Part shown: positions 9,887 through 17,700 of the stretch, one piece after another
How positions within the stretch are numbered: the stretch's first letter is position 1
How the letters are laid out: each line of letters begins with the position of its first letter
The notes under the pieces: generated by a model
Told to the model about the DNA's origin: nothing
What the model saw: the letters and a program-made list of their open reading frames with translations, nothing else
The model's database searches: none
Position numbers and translations under genes: made by a program
Assembly: GCF_019800885.1 (NCBI RefSeq)
Contig: NZ_JAHVKE010000001.1
Location: forward strand, 124,001-188,000
Origin: Maritalea mobilis
GTDB lineage: Bacteria > Pseudomonadota > Alphaproteobacteria > Rhodobacterales > Rhodobacteraceae
Direction: 5' to 3'
Length of the DNA: 64,000 nucleotides

Positions 9887-10719
9887 TGCAGTTCGTGACG
9901 GCGAAAGACGGGGTGAAGCTGGCCTATGACGACCGGGGCGCGGGCACGCCGCTCCTCTGCCTGCCGGGGCTGACCCGCAACATGGAGGATTTCGAGCCGG
10001 TGGTGGACCGCTTCGCCGACCGCGCGCGCATCATCCGCATGGATTTCCGCGGGCGCGGGGCCTCCGACCATGGCGACCCCGCCACCTACGCCATCCCGCA
10101 AGAGGCCGAGGATGTTCTGACCCTGCTCGACCATCTGGGGCTTAAGCGCGTGGCAATCCTCGGCACCTCGCGCGGCGGGCTGGTGGCGATGATGCTGGCG
10201 GCGACCGCGAAACAGCGGCTGTCGGGCGTGATCCTCAACGATATCGGTCCCGAGATCATGCCCGAGGGGCTGGCGATGATCATGGACTATATCGGCCGAC
10301 CGCCCCGCTTCCGCACGCTGGAGGAGGCCGCGGCGGCCTTCCCGACCTATTATGCCGAGAGTTTCCAGAACGTCCCCGCCGCCACATGGGCCGATTTCGC
10401 GCGCCGCCTTTACACGCAAGGCGAGGGGGCGCTGGACCTGCGCTACGATCCCCGCTTGCGCGACGCGGTGGCGGCCTCCTTCGACCCGGATGCGCCCGCG
10501 GTCGATCTCTGGCCGCTCTTCGACGCCTTCGAGGGGCTGCCCCTCGGCCTGATCCGCGGGGCCCATTCCAACATCCTGTCCGCGGACACAGCCGCCGAGA
10601 TGCGCCGCCGCCGCCCCGACATGGCCTTTGTCGAGCTGGGCGACCGCGGACATGTGCCCTTTCTCGACGAACCCGGCGCGGTCCGCGTCATTGAAACCGT
10701 GCTGGAGCAAGTCGCATGA
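9886..10719 (+). CDS. Alpha/beta-fold hydrolase
   Basis: A 277-aa alpha/beta hydrolase. The oxyanion motif LPGLTRN, the nucleophile elbow GTSRGG with Ser95 and a C-terminal GDRGHVPFLDEP with the catalytic His are visible. Serine, not aspartate, at the elbow argues against a fluoroacetate-type dehalogenase despite the HAD dehalogenase next door. The start overlaps the preceding stop and its own TGA overlaps the next ATG, so it is the middle of a coupled three-gene operon. The ester or C-C substrate is unknown. Confidence 0.87.
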   Translation: MQFVTAKDGVKLAYDDRGAGTPLLCLPGLTRNMEDFEPVVDRFADRARIIRMDFRGRGASDHGDPATYAIPQEAEDVLTLLDHLGLKRVAILGTSRGGLVAMMLAATAKQRLSGVILNDIGPEIMPEGLAMIMDYIGRPPRFRTLEEAAAAFPTYYAESFQNVPAATWADFARRLYTQGEGALDLRYDPRLRDAVAASFDPDAPAVDLWPLFDAFEGLPLGLIRGAHSNILSADTAAEMRRRRPDMAFVELGDRGHVPFLDEPGAVRVIETVLEQVA

Positions 10720-11699
10720 CCGATATCGCGATGATCGAGGCCGCCGCCGCGCGCGCCAAGGGGGTGGTGCGCGAGACGCCGCTGTTGAATTCGCCCTTCC
10801 TGGACGAGGTCGCGGGCCGTACCGTCTGGGTGAAGGCCGAGGTGTTGCAGCACACCGGCAGCTTCAAGTTCCGCGGCGCGTGGTCGGCCATCTCGGCGCT
10901 GGACCCGGAGCTGCGCGCGCGGGGCGTGCTGGCCTATTCCTCGGGCAACCACGCGCAGGGCGTGGCGCGGGCGGCGCAGCTGCATGGCATCCCGGCCACG
11001 ATCCTGATGCCCGCCGATGCGCCGCGGCTCAAGATCGAGAACACCCGCGCCTACGGGGCCGAGGTGGTGCTTTATGACCGCGCCGGGGGCGAGGATCGTA
11101 ACGTGCTTGGGGCGGAGTTGCGCGACGCGCGCGGCCTCACCCTCATCAAACCCTTCGACGAGCCGCAGGTGATCGCGGGGCAGGGCACCTGCGGGCTGGA
11201 GATCGCCGCGCAGGCCGCGGCAGAGGGCGTGACGGAGGCCACCGTGCTCACCTGTTGCGGGGGCGGGGGCCTGACGGCGGGGATCGCGCTGGCCCTCGAG
11301 GCGCGGGCGCCGGGCATGCAGGTGCGCCCGGTCGAGCCTGTGGGGTTCGACGACACCGCGCGCTCGCTGGCCAGCGGCCAGATCCAGCGCAACAGCGGCC
11401 CCGAAGCGGGCTATTGCGATGCCATCCTGACCCCGGCGCCGGGCGATCTGACCTTCCCCATCCTGCAGCGCCTGTGCGGCCCCGGCCTCGTCGTGACCGA
11501 GGACGAGGTACGCGCCGCGATGCGCGCCGCCTTCGAGCGCCTCAAGCTGGTGATCGAACCGGGCGGCGCGGTGGCGCTGGCCGCGGCGCTCTTCCATGGC
11601 GCAGCACTTGCCGACGGGCCGGTGATCGCCACGGCCTCTGGCGGCAATGTCGATGCGGACACGTTCACCGAGGCCTTGTCCGCCGCCCCGAAACTCTAG
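10716..11699 (+). CDS. Threonine/serine dehydratase, PLP-dependent
   Basis: A 327-aa fold-type II PLP enzyme without an ACT domain, so likely a catabolic threonine/serine ammonia-lyase or a related racemase or hydroxyaspartate dehydratase. PLP lysine is Lys51 in GSFKFRGA; the substrate loop is SSGNHAQG and the phosphate loop CCGGGGLTAG. Being the last gene of the overlapping trio, it may share a degradation pathway with the dehalogenase and hydrolase. Sequence alone does not separate IlvA-like, serine racemase-like and 3-hydroxyaspartate dehydratase activities. Confidence 0.87.
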   Translation: MTDIAMIEAAAARAKGVVRETPLLNSPFLDEVAGRTVWVKAEVLQHTGSFKFRGAWSAISALDPELRARGVLAYSSGNHAQGVARAAQLHGIPATILMPADAPRLKIENTRAYGAEVVLYDRAGGEDRNVLGAELRDARGLTLIKPFDEPQVIAGQGTCGLEIAAQAAAEGVTEATVLTCCGGGGLTAGIALALEARAPGMQVRPVEPVGFDDTARSLASGQIQRNSGPEAGYCDAILTPAPGDLTFPILQRLCGPGLVVTEDEVRAAMRAAFERLKLVIEPGGAVALAAALFHGAALADGPVIATASGGNVDADTFTEALSAAPKL

Positions 11700-11730
11700 G
11701 CCCCGTCCCCGACAGCCCGCGTTCCCGGAC

Positions 11731-11807
11731 CTGCATCTTTATCCTTCAAATATGCAGCGCGCGGATCGCGCGCCGCGGGACAGGGGGCTCGATGCCCCCT
11801 GTCCCGC
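11731..11807. repeat. Intergenic palindromic repeat, left copy flanking the MFS gene
   Basis: A conserved unit CATCTTTATCCTTC...TATGCAG (11734-11757) is followed by a perfect 14-bp hairpin GCGGGACAGGGGGC/GCCCCCTGTCCCGC with loop TCGAT (11775-11807). The same 24-base unit occurs in inverse orientation at 13209-13232, beside an analogous hairpin, so the two copies bracket the MFS transporter. Confidence 0.85.
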
Positions 11808-11849
11808 GACACCGGGCGACGGCAAGGCCGGCGCAACCCTTTGTGGGAA

Positions 11850-13067
11850 TTACTCGGCCGGTGTGGCCGTCGCCGCCCGCGCCTGGATGCCGAGAAACAG
11901 CAGCAGCGACAGCCCCATCAACACGGCCGCAAGGGCAAAGGGCGCGCCGGGCCACCAGATCGCGCCGCCCTCGCGCGTGGCCCAGAAAAAGGCCTGCGTC
12001 ATCATCAGGGGTGACAGGATCATCGACAGCGCCGAGAGCGAGGCCAGGACCCCTTGCAACTCGCCCTGCTGGTCCGCCCCCGCCGCACGGCTGAGCACCC
12101 CCTGCAGGGCCGGGGCCACCATCGCGCCAAGCGCCGAGATCGGGATCATCGCCCAGATCATCCAGCCCTGTCCGATCAGCGCATAGGCCACCAGGCAGCC
12201 GGTGTTCAGGATCAGGCCCCAGGTGACGGCCCGTACCTCGCCCAATCGCCGCAGGACCGGCTGGACCAGCCCGCCCTGCACGATCGCCATGGCAACCCCG
12301 TAGGCGGCCAGCGAGGTTCCGACCATCGCCGCGTCCCAGCCGAAAACGCCTTGCGTCCAGTAGGCCCAGATCGCGGGATAGACGAAATTCGACACCTGGT
12401 AGGCAAGCATCACCGCCAGAAGTGGGCGCACACCGGGCAGTTGCCCCATCTGCATCAACCCGCCCGCCGGGTTGGCGCGACGCCAGTCGAAACGGCGCCG
12501 CCGCGCCCTGGGCAGGCTTTCGGGCAGAACGAACAGGCCGAACACGACATTCAGCGCGGCGAGGAGGGCCGCCGCGACGAAAGGCGCGCGCGGATCGAGA
12601 TCGCCCAGAAGCCCCCCCAGAAGCGGGCCGAAGATGAAGCCCATGCCGAAGCCTGCCGAGATCAGCCCGAAGCTTTTCGCGCGGGTCTCGGGCTCGGTGA
12701 TATCGGCCATGAAGGCGAAAGCGGTAGAGTGGGTCGCCGCCGTGATGCCTGCCACGATCCGGCCGGCCAGCAGCAGCCAGATCGACCCGGCCAGGGCCAT
12801 CACCACGTAATCGAGCGCCATGACACTCATCGAGACCAACAGGACCGGCCGCCGTCCGAACCGGTCCGACAGGTTGCCGATCGTGGGGGCGAAGCCGAAT
12901 TGCATGATCGCGTAGGCCGCCGACAGGATGCCGCCCCAAAGGGCCGCATCGTTCAGCCCCGTGCCCCGCACTTCGGCGATCAGGTCCGGCATGACCGGAA
13001 GGATCAAGCCGATGCCCATCGCGTCGAGCATGACGGTTACGAGAATGAAAAGGACGGGCAAACGCAT
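11850..13067 (-). CDS. MFS drug-efflux transporter, TetA-like
   Basis: A 405-aa 12-TM major facilitator protein. It opens with MRLPVLFILVTVMLDAMGIGLI, ending in the TetA-type LDAMGIGLILPV segment; loop 2-3 carries GNLSDRFGRRPVLL, the MFS motif A; GPLLGG occurs in TM5. This is the tetracycline-resistance/bicyclomycin exporter type; the real substrate is unknown. Start ATG 13067 was chosen by family alignment; an upstream ATG at 13124 would add 19 mostly polar residues. The gene is bracketed by inverted repeats and preceded by a TGTCAA-N6-TTGACA palindrome. Confidence 0.9.
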   Translation of the reverse strand: MRLPVLFILVTVMLDAMGIGLILPVMPDLIAEVRGTGLNDAALWGGILSAAYAIMQFGFAPTIGNLSDRFGRRPVLLVSMSVMALDYVVMALAGSIWLLLAGRIVAGITAATHSTAFAFMADITEPETRAKSFGLISAGFGMGFIFGPLLGGLLGDLDPRAPFVAAALLAALNVVFGLFVLPESLPRARRRRFDWRRANPAGGLMQMGQLPGVRPLLAVMLAYQVSNFVYPAIWAYWTQGVFGWDAAMVGTSLAAYGVAMAIVQGGLVQPVLRRLGEVRAVTWGLILNTGCLVAYALIGQGWMIWAMIPISALGAMVAPALQGVLSRAAGADQQGELQGVLASLSALSMILSPLMMTQAFFWATREGGAIWWPGAPFALAAVLMGLSLLLFLGIQARAATATPAE

Positions 13068-13090
13068 GAAGAGGCTCGGTGTCGGGTAGG

Positions 13091-13108
13091 TGTCAAGGTA
13101 GATTGACA
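13091..13108. promoter_or_regulatory. TGTCAA-N6-TTGACA palindrome upstream of the MFS gene
   Basis: A perfect 6-bp inverted repeat with 6-bp spacer, 24 bases before the chosen start. It may be a repressor operator, or simply overlap of a TTGACA -35 box. No regulator gene adjoins it. Confidence 0.4.
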
Positions 13109-13160
13109 GTTCCGTCCTGTCCAATCAATTGCGCCGCGCCCGTGCGCGTCGCCCGGGCGG

Positions 13161-13232
13161 GCGCGGCAAGGGGCATCGAGCCCCTTGCCGCGCCGGCGCG
13201 TTCCGCGCCTGCATATTTGAAGGATAAAGATG
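13161..13232. repeat. Intergenic palindromic repeat, right copy flanking the MFS gene
   Basis: A perfect 14-bp hairpin GCGCGGCAAGGGGC/GCCCCTTGCCGCGC with loop ATCGA (13161-13193) is followed by the unit CTGCATATTTGAAGG...GATG (13209-13232), the exact inverse of 11734-11757. The hairpin core GGGGCATCGAGCCCC is shared with the left copy while the flanks differ. Confidence 0.85.
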
Positions 13233-13235
13233 GGG

Positions 13236-14279
13236 TCAGCCTGGCGCGTGCGTCTCGGCGATGCGCCTTGCCCTGTCCCGTGCGGCCTGGGCCAAACCGG
13301 CCAGATCCTCGTCGAGGGCCGGATCGGGGGTGAGGGTGAGTGGGGCGCTGGCGATGGCCGAGATCAGCGTCGCCGAGCGGGCCGCGGTGGCGACGAGTTG
13401 CGGCAGGGCGAGGTACTCGGCCAGCCTCAGGGCCTCCGATTGGGCGGGCTGCGAGTGGGCCATCGCGGAGGCAAGCGCCGTGGCATGGCCGGACAAGGCC
13501 ATCAGCGCCGGAAGGGGGGACGGGCCGAGAATGGCGATGGCGGTTTCGGCGGGGCTATGCGCCTGAAGCGCGCTGGCGATCTTGCCACCGCTCGCTGCAA
13601 GCTCGGACAGCCAGTCTGCAAGGGGGCTGAGATCCCGCGGAGTGGCGTCGCCCGGGTCGCCAAGCCCGAGGGCCGTTGCAAGGGCGCTGCGTCTGGCGGG
13701 CGTCTGCTCGCCCGCACCGAGGCTCACGCAAAGGCAGGCGGGGCGCAGCGTCTTCAACTGGTCGTGCAAACGCAGCAGGGCTTTGCCCCAGTCCAACACC
13801 GCTTGCGCCGGGACGCGCAGCTGTGGCGCGGATCCCGTCTCTTTCCGGCCGCATACAGCCGCCAGCCCCCCGAGGGCCGTGCCAAGCCGCGCCTCGACCA
13901 GCATGAGCGCCTGGCGCAGGCGCAGGGCGCGGGCCGTGTCGCGGATGTCGTGCTCGGTGGCCCCGCGGAACAGGTAGGGCGCATGTTCCGGCGCGTTGAG
14001 CGCGGCGCGGACGGCCTCGACCAGGGCGGGGACGGGTGTGCCCGCCTCCCATGCGGGGCGCGACAGCGCGGCGGGGTCGACCTGCACCTCCATCGCGGCG
14101 CGGTGCAGGAAGGCGCCGCTGATCTCGGGAATGTCGCCCGCCTGTCCCTGCACCTTGGCGAGCGTGCCCATCACCAGCATCATCGCCCGTACTTCGGCCG
14201 TGTCCGAGAACAGCCGCGCGATCTCGGCATCGCCGAAGAGGTCGCGATAGAGCGCGCTGTCGAAGGGCGTGACGCTCAT
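13236..14279 (-). CDS. PcaB-like lyase-family protein lacking the usual signature loop
   Basis: A 347-aa member of the fumarase/aspartase superfamily nearest 3-carboxy-cis,cis-muconate cycloisomerase. The N-terminus (MSVTPFDSALYRDLFGDAEIA in pieces: FDSALYRDLFGD, AKVQGQAGDIPEISG, MEVQVDP) and the ATEHDIRDTARALRLRQ helix match PcaB. However, the family signature loop (GSSxMPxKxNP) is absent: the matching region reads AILGPSPLPALMALSG. The protein is also short. It may therefore be inactive or altered in function. Its ATG overlaps the pcaD stop (ATGA), so it is coupled to pcaD. pcaC/H/G are not here. Confidence 0.72.
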   Translation of the reverse strand: MSVTPFDSALYRDLFGDAEIARLFSDTAEVRAMMLVMGTLAKVQGQAGDIPEISGAFLHRAAMEVQVDPAALSRPAWEAGTPVPALVEAVRAALNAPEHAPYLFRGATEHDIRDTARALRLRQALMLVEARLGTALGGLAAVCGRKETGSAPQLRVPAQAVLDWGKALLRLHDQLKTLRPACLCVSLGAGEQTPARRSALATALGLGDPGDATPRDLSPLADWLSELAASGGKIASALQAHSPAETAIAILGPSPLPALMALSGHATALASAMAHSQPAQSEALRLAEYLALPQLVATAARSATLISAIASAPLTLTPDPALDEDLAGLAQAARDRARRIAETHAPG

Positions 14280-15079
14280 CCGGCCCCTCCGGGCAGGTGG
14301 CCGATCCCGGCGAGGAACGCGGTCAGATGCGCGGCGTAGGTCTCGGGATCCTCGACGCAGGGCAGGTGGCCCGCGCCGCGCATCAGCTCGTAGCGCGCAC
14401 CGGGGATCAAGTCGGCCATCTCGCGCACGAGGTCGGGCGGGGTCGATCCGTCCTGGTCCCCCGCGATGACCAGCGCGGGCAGGCGCAGCGCCGCCGTGGT
14501 CGTGTAGAAATCGGTCCCCGCGATGGCCGCCGAACAACCCGCGTAGCCGGCCTCGGGCGTGACCTCGACCATGCGCTTCCACGGGGTGACGGCGGGGCTG
14601 TCGCGGAAGGGTTTCGAAAACCACCGCTCCATGATCGCGTCCGACATGGAGGTCAGCCCCCCGGAATGGATCTGTGCGATGCGGTCGGCCCACATCTGGC
14701 GCGTGCCGATCTTGGGGGCGGTGTTCGACAGCACCACCGCGCGCACCAGGTCCAGCCGCTTGGCCGCCAGCCCCTGCGCGATCATCCCCCCGATGGACAA
14801 GCCGACGACCACGGCCTCTTTCACCTCCAGCGCATCGAGCAGCCCTTCGGCATCGCGCACCAGCGCCCCCATCGTGTAGGGCGCCTGCGGGCAGGTCGAC
14901 AGGCCATGGCCGCGCTTGTCATAGCGGATCAGGCGCAGCCCCTCGGGCAGGCGCGCCACCACGTCGTCCCAGAGGCGCAGGTCGGTCCCGAGCGAGTTGG
15001 CGAACAGAACCGGCGGCCCGTCCTCGGGCCCCTCCAGTTTCACATGCAAGGTCACATCGTCGAGCGTGATGCAGTCCAT
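14276..15079 (-). CDS. pcaD: 3-oxoadipate enol-lactonase PcaD
   Basis: PcaD hydrolyses 3-oxoadipate enol-lactone to 3-oxoadipate in the protocatechuate/catechol branch. The 267-aa alpha/beta hydrolase has nucleophile Ser95 in GLSIGGM, the YDKRGHGLS motif and a C-terminal GAGHLPCVEDPE with catalytic His. Family-specific pieces are FANSLGTDLRLWDDV and VLSNTAPKIGT. Start ATG 15079 was picked because MDCITLDDVTLHV begins the fold. The full pathway set is missing, only a pcaB-like gene follows, so a lactonase with another role cannot be excluded. Confidence 0.87.
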   Translation of the reverse strand: MDCITLDDVTLHVKLEGPEDGPPVLFANSLGTDLRLWDDVVARLPEGLRLIRYDKRGHGLSTCPQAPYTMGALVRDAEGLLDALEVKEAVVVGLSIGGMIAQGLAAKRLDLVRAVVLSNTAPKIGTRQMWADRIAQIHSGGLTSMSDAIMERWFSKPFRDSPAVTPWKRMVEVTPEAGYAGCSAAIAGTDFYTTTAALRLPALVIAGDQDGSTPPDLVREMADLIPGARYELMRGAGHLPCVEDPETYAAHLTAFLAGIGHLPGGAG

Positions 15080-15233
15080 CGGCGGATCCTCCTGTCGGCT
15101 TGCCTTGCTTGTCGGCCAGACGGCGCGCGCGTGCAAGCAGGTCGCGCATAGGCCATCGGCCGCCGCGTTTTGCCTTGCACGCCCGGGGATGGCCGCGCAG
15201 GCTGGTCCCAACGACAAACGAGGGAGGGGTCCA

Positions 15234-16322
15234 GTGCCGAGTGAAATCCGCGCCGCCGTGTGCCATGCGTTCAACACGCCGCTCAAGATCGAAACGCTGC
15301 AGCTTCGCGATCCCGGGCCGGGCGAGGTGCAGGTCACGCTCGAAGCCGTGGCCATATGCCATTCCGACATCTCCTACATGGAAGGGGCCTGGGGCGGCGC
15401 CTTGCCCGCGGTCTACGGGCACGAAGCGGCGGGCCGCGTCACGGCCCTTGGCCCCGGCGTGACGGCACTGGCCGAGGGGGAGCGCGTCCTCGTCACGCTG
15501 ATCCGGTCCTGCGGACATTGCCCCTCCTGCACCACGGCCAAACCGGTCTACTGCACCGGGAACCAGCCGCTGCCGCCGGAACTGACGCTGTCCGATGGCA
15601 CCGAGGTGAACAAGGCGATGAATTGCGGCGCTTTCGCCGAGAGGGTGACCGTCCATGTCAGCCAGACCGCCCCCATCGGCGAGGACATCCCCGGGGAGGT
15701 CGCCTGCCTGCTGGCCTGCGGCGTACCCACGGGCGTCGGCGCGGCCGTCAACACGGCGAGCGTGCGCCCGGGTGACGTGGTCGTTGTGATCGGCGCGGGC
15801 GGCGTGGGGCTGAACGCGATCCAGGGCGCGCGCATCGCGGGCGCGGCGCATATCATCGCGCTCGACCTCGAAGAGACCAAGCTCGACGTTGCGCTGGAAT
15901 TCGGGGCGACGGCGGCCTTGCTGGCCTCGGGCGAGACGCCCTGGCGCGCGGCCAAATCCGCCGCCGGCGGGCGCGCGGCCGACCATGTCTTCGTCTCGGT
16001 CGGCGCGATCCCGGCCTATGATATGGCCAACCGCTTCCTCGCGCCGGGTGGCACGGTCTACGCGGTCGGCATGCCCCATTCCGGCGGCACCTCGGCCTAC
16101 GAGCCGGTGATCCTGGCCGCCACGGGGCAGGGGATGCGCGGCTCGCTGATGGGCGAGGTGGTGTTGGGTCGCGATATTCCGTGGATGGTCGAGCTCTACC
16201 GGCAAGGCCGTCTGAAACTGGACGAGCTGATCTCGAACCGCTGGCGCCTCGACCAGATCAACGAGGCCATCGCCGACACCAACACGGGGCAGGCCAGGCG
16301 CAACGTCATCCTCTTCGACTAG
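15234..16322 (+). CDS. Zinc-dependent alcohol dehydrogenase
   Basis: A 362-aa medium-chain dehydrogenase of the class III-like group. Catalytic zinc ligands are seen in AICHSD and YGHEAAG, structural zinc in CGHCPSCTTAKPVYC (C-x2-C-x2-C-x7-C), and the Rossmann fingerprint in VIGAGGVGLNAIQGA. The start is a GTG at 15234 with an excellent GGGAGGGG 5 bases upstream; in-frame upstream ATGs lie inside the divergent pcaD. It may oxidise an alcohol or aldehyde-thiol adduct; substrate unknown. A short repeat-bearing gap separates it from the enolase-family gene. Confidence 0.9.
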   Translation: MPSEIRAAVCHAFNTPLKIETLQLRDPGPGEVQVTLEAVAICHSDISYMEGAWGGALPAVYGHEAAGRVTALGPGVTALAEGERVLVTLIRSCGHCPSCTTAKPVYCTGNQPLPPELTLSDGTEVNKAMNCGAFAERVTVHVSQTAPIGEDIPGEVACLLACGVPTGVGAAVNTASVRPGDVVVVIGAGGVGLNAIQGARIAGAAHIIALDLEETKLDVALEFGATAALLASGETPWRAAKSAAGGRAADHVFVSVGAIPAYDMANRFLAPGGTVYAVGMPHSGGTSAYEPVILAATGQGMRGSLMGEVVLGRDIPWMVELYRQGRLKLDELISNRWRLDQINEAIADTNTGQARRNVILFD

Positions 16323-16330
16323 GCCCGCCC

Positions 16331-16383
16331 CTTCATCTTGGCCAAAAAACCTCTCGGGGGGTGTGGGGGGCAGACAGCCCCCC
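16331..16383. repeat. Intergenic repeat CTTCATCTTGGCC plus G/C hairpin
   Basis: CTTCATCTTGGCCAAAAAAC is followed by a G-rich stretch and a GGGGGGC-AGACA-GCCCCCC hairpin (16365-16383). The inverse form, hairpin then TTTTT and GCCAAGATGAAG, occurs at 30642-30687. On the minus strand the hairpin precedes TTTTTT, so it could also act as a terminator. Confidence 0.7.
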
Positions 16384-16420
16384 GCCGGCCCGCCACCTGC
16401 CACAGCGAGGACCGCCGATC

Positions 16421-17641
16421 ATGCGCCTGACCGACCTGGAGATCTTCCCTGTCGCCCCGCCGCCGCCCGGTTGGGGCGGGCGCTATTGGCTGATCCTGCG
16501 TCTGACCACCGCAGACGGCATCACCGGCCTCGGCGAGGTCTATGCCAGCGCCGTCGGCCCCAAGGCCATGGCGGCGGTGATCGCGGATGTCTTCGCCCGC
16601 CACGTGGCGGGGAACGCGCCCGAAAACATCGAGACGATGTTCCGCCGCGCCTATTCCTCGGGCTTCACGCAGCGACCTGATCCCACCGTCATGGGCGCGT
16701 TCTCGGGCATGGAAATGGCCTGCTGGGATATCCTGGGCAAGATGCGCGACCGGCCAGTCTGGGCGCTCATGGGCGGGCGGATGAACGACCGGCTGCGCGC
16801 CTATACCTACCTCTACCCCGAGCCGCACCACGACCCCGACCGGTTCTGGATCGACGCCCACATGGCCGCCGAGGCCGCCAGCGCGCGGGTGGCCGAGGGC
16901 TGGACGGCGGTGAAATTCGACCCGGCCGGCCCCTACACGATGCGCGGCGGGCATATGCCGGCCATGTCCGACATCACCCGCTCCGCCGCGTTCTGCGCCG
17001 CGATCCGGGCGGCGGTGGGCGACCGGGCGGACCTGCTTTTCGGCACGCATGGGCAGTTCACGCCAGCGGGCGCGATCCGGCTGGCGCAGGCCATCGCCCC
17101 GCATGATCCCCTGTGGTTCGAGGAGCCCGTGCCGCCCGACGATTTTCCCGCCCTCGCGGCGGTGGCCCGCGCCACGACGATCCCGGTGGCGACCGGCGAG
17201 CGCCTGACCACCAAGGCGGAATTCGCCGCCGCGCTGGCCCATGGCGCAAGGATCCTGCAACCGGCGCTTGGGAGGGCGGGGGGGCTGTGGGAAGGCAAGA
17301 AGATCGCCACGCTGGCCGAGGCGGCGGGGGCGCAACTGGCCCCGCATCTCTATGCCGGTCCGGTGGAATGGGCGGCGAATGTGCATCTGGGCGTGACCTG
17401 CCCGAACCTCCTGATGGTCGAAGCCATAGAAAGCCCGTTCCATGACGCGCTGGTCACGGGGCGGCCGCGGGTGGAAAACGGCTTCGTCGCGGCCCCGGAC
17501 GCGCCGGGGCTGGGGATCGCGTTGAACGAGGATCTGGCCCGCGCCCACCCGGTCACGACCGACCGGCTGCACCTGGAAATGCGCGACGCGCCTTGCGACT
17601 GGCAGAATGGCAACGCCTTCGCCGGGGGCGCCGCCGACTGA
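16421..17641 (+). CDS. Mandelate racemase/muconate lactonizing enzyme-family protein
   Basis: A 406-aa enolase-superfamily enzyme, likely an acid-sugar dehydratase or cycloisomerase. The capping domain is N-terminal (MRLTDLEIFPV), and the barrel has AVKFDPAGPY, LLFGTHGQFTPAGA, WFEEPVPPDDFP, ATGERLTTKAEF and LQPALGRAGGLWEGKKIA, with PHLYAGPVEWAANVHL near the end. These supply the metal carboxylates and acid/base residues of the superfamily. The FGTHGQFT form is distinct from classical muconate cycloisomerase. It is convergent with a GntR/FCD regulator that may control this patch. Substrate not assignable from sequence. Confidence 0.85.
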   Translation: MRLTDLEIFPVAPPPPGWGGRYWLILRLTTADGITGLGEVYASAVGPKAMAAVIADVFARHVAGNAPENIETMFRRAYSSGFTQRPDPTVMGAFSGMEMACWDILGKMRDRPVWALMGGRMNDRLRAYTYLYPEPHHDPDRFWIDAHMAAEAASARVAEGWTAVKFDPAGPYTMRGGHMPAMSDITRSAAFCAAIRAAVGDRADLLFGTHGQFTPAGAIRLAQAIAPHDPLWFEEPVPPDDFPALAAVARATTIPVATGERLTTKAEFAAALAHGARILQPALGRAGGLWEGKKIATLAEAAGAQLAPHLYAGPVEWAANVHLGVTCPNLLMVEAIESPFHDALVTGRPRVENGFVAAPDAPGLGIALNEDLARAHPVTTDRLHLEMRDAPCDWQNGNAFAGGAAD

Positions 17642-17653
17642 GCCGGGGCGGGC

Positions 17654-17696
17654 GGATTTCTCGAGAAATCCGGTCCGTTTTCCTATAGGAAAACGG
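17654..17696. repeat. Paired palindromes GGATTTC-TCGA-GAAATCC and CCGTTTTCC-TATA-GGAAAACGG
   Basis: Two perfect palindromes three bases apart (17654-17671 and 17675-17696) sit between convergent genes. The arrangement mirrors 3076-3120: AT-rich arms, a TCGA core and a GGAAAA arm. They can work as a bidirectional terminator but also look like a dispersed repeat. Confidence 0.75.
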
Positions 17697-17700
17697 CGCC

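Noticed and set aside
9886-10719. Fluoroacetate-type dehalogenase beside the HAD dehalogenase
   Set aside because: The nucleophile elbow has Ser (GTSRGG), not Asp, so it is an ordinary serine hydrolase.
11734-13232. Insertion sequence carrying the MFS gene
   Set aside because: No transposase or target-site duplication; the inverted units are more like REP-type repeats, so it is reported as a repeat pair only.
13236-14693. Longer form of the PcaB-like gene starting in pcaD
   Set aside because: The extra 138 codons are out-of-frame pcaD sequence; the ATG at 14279 begins the recognised fold.
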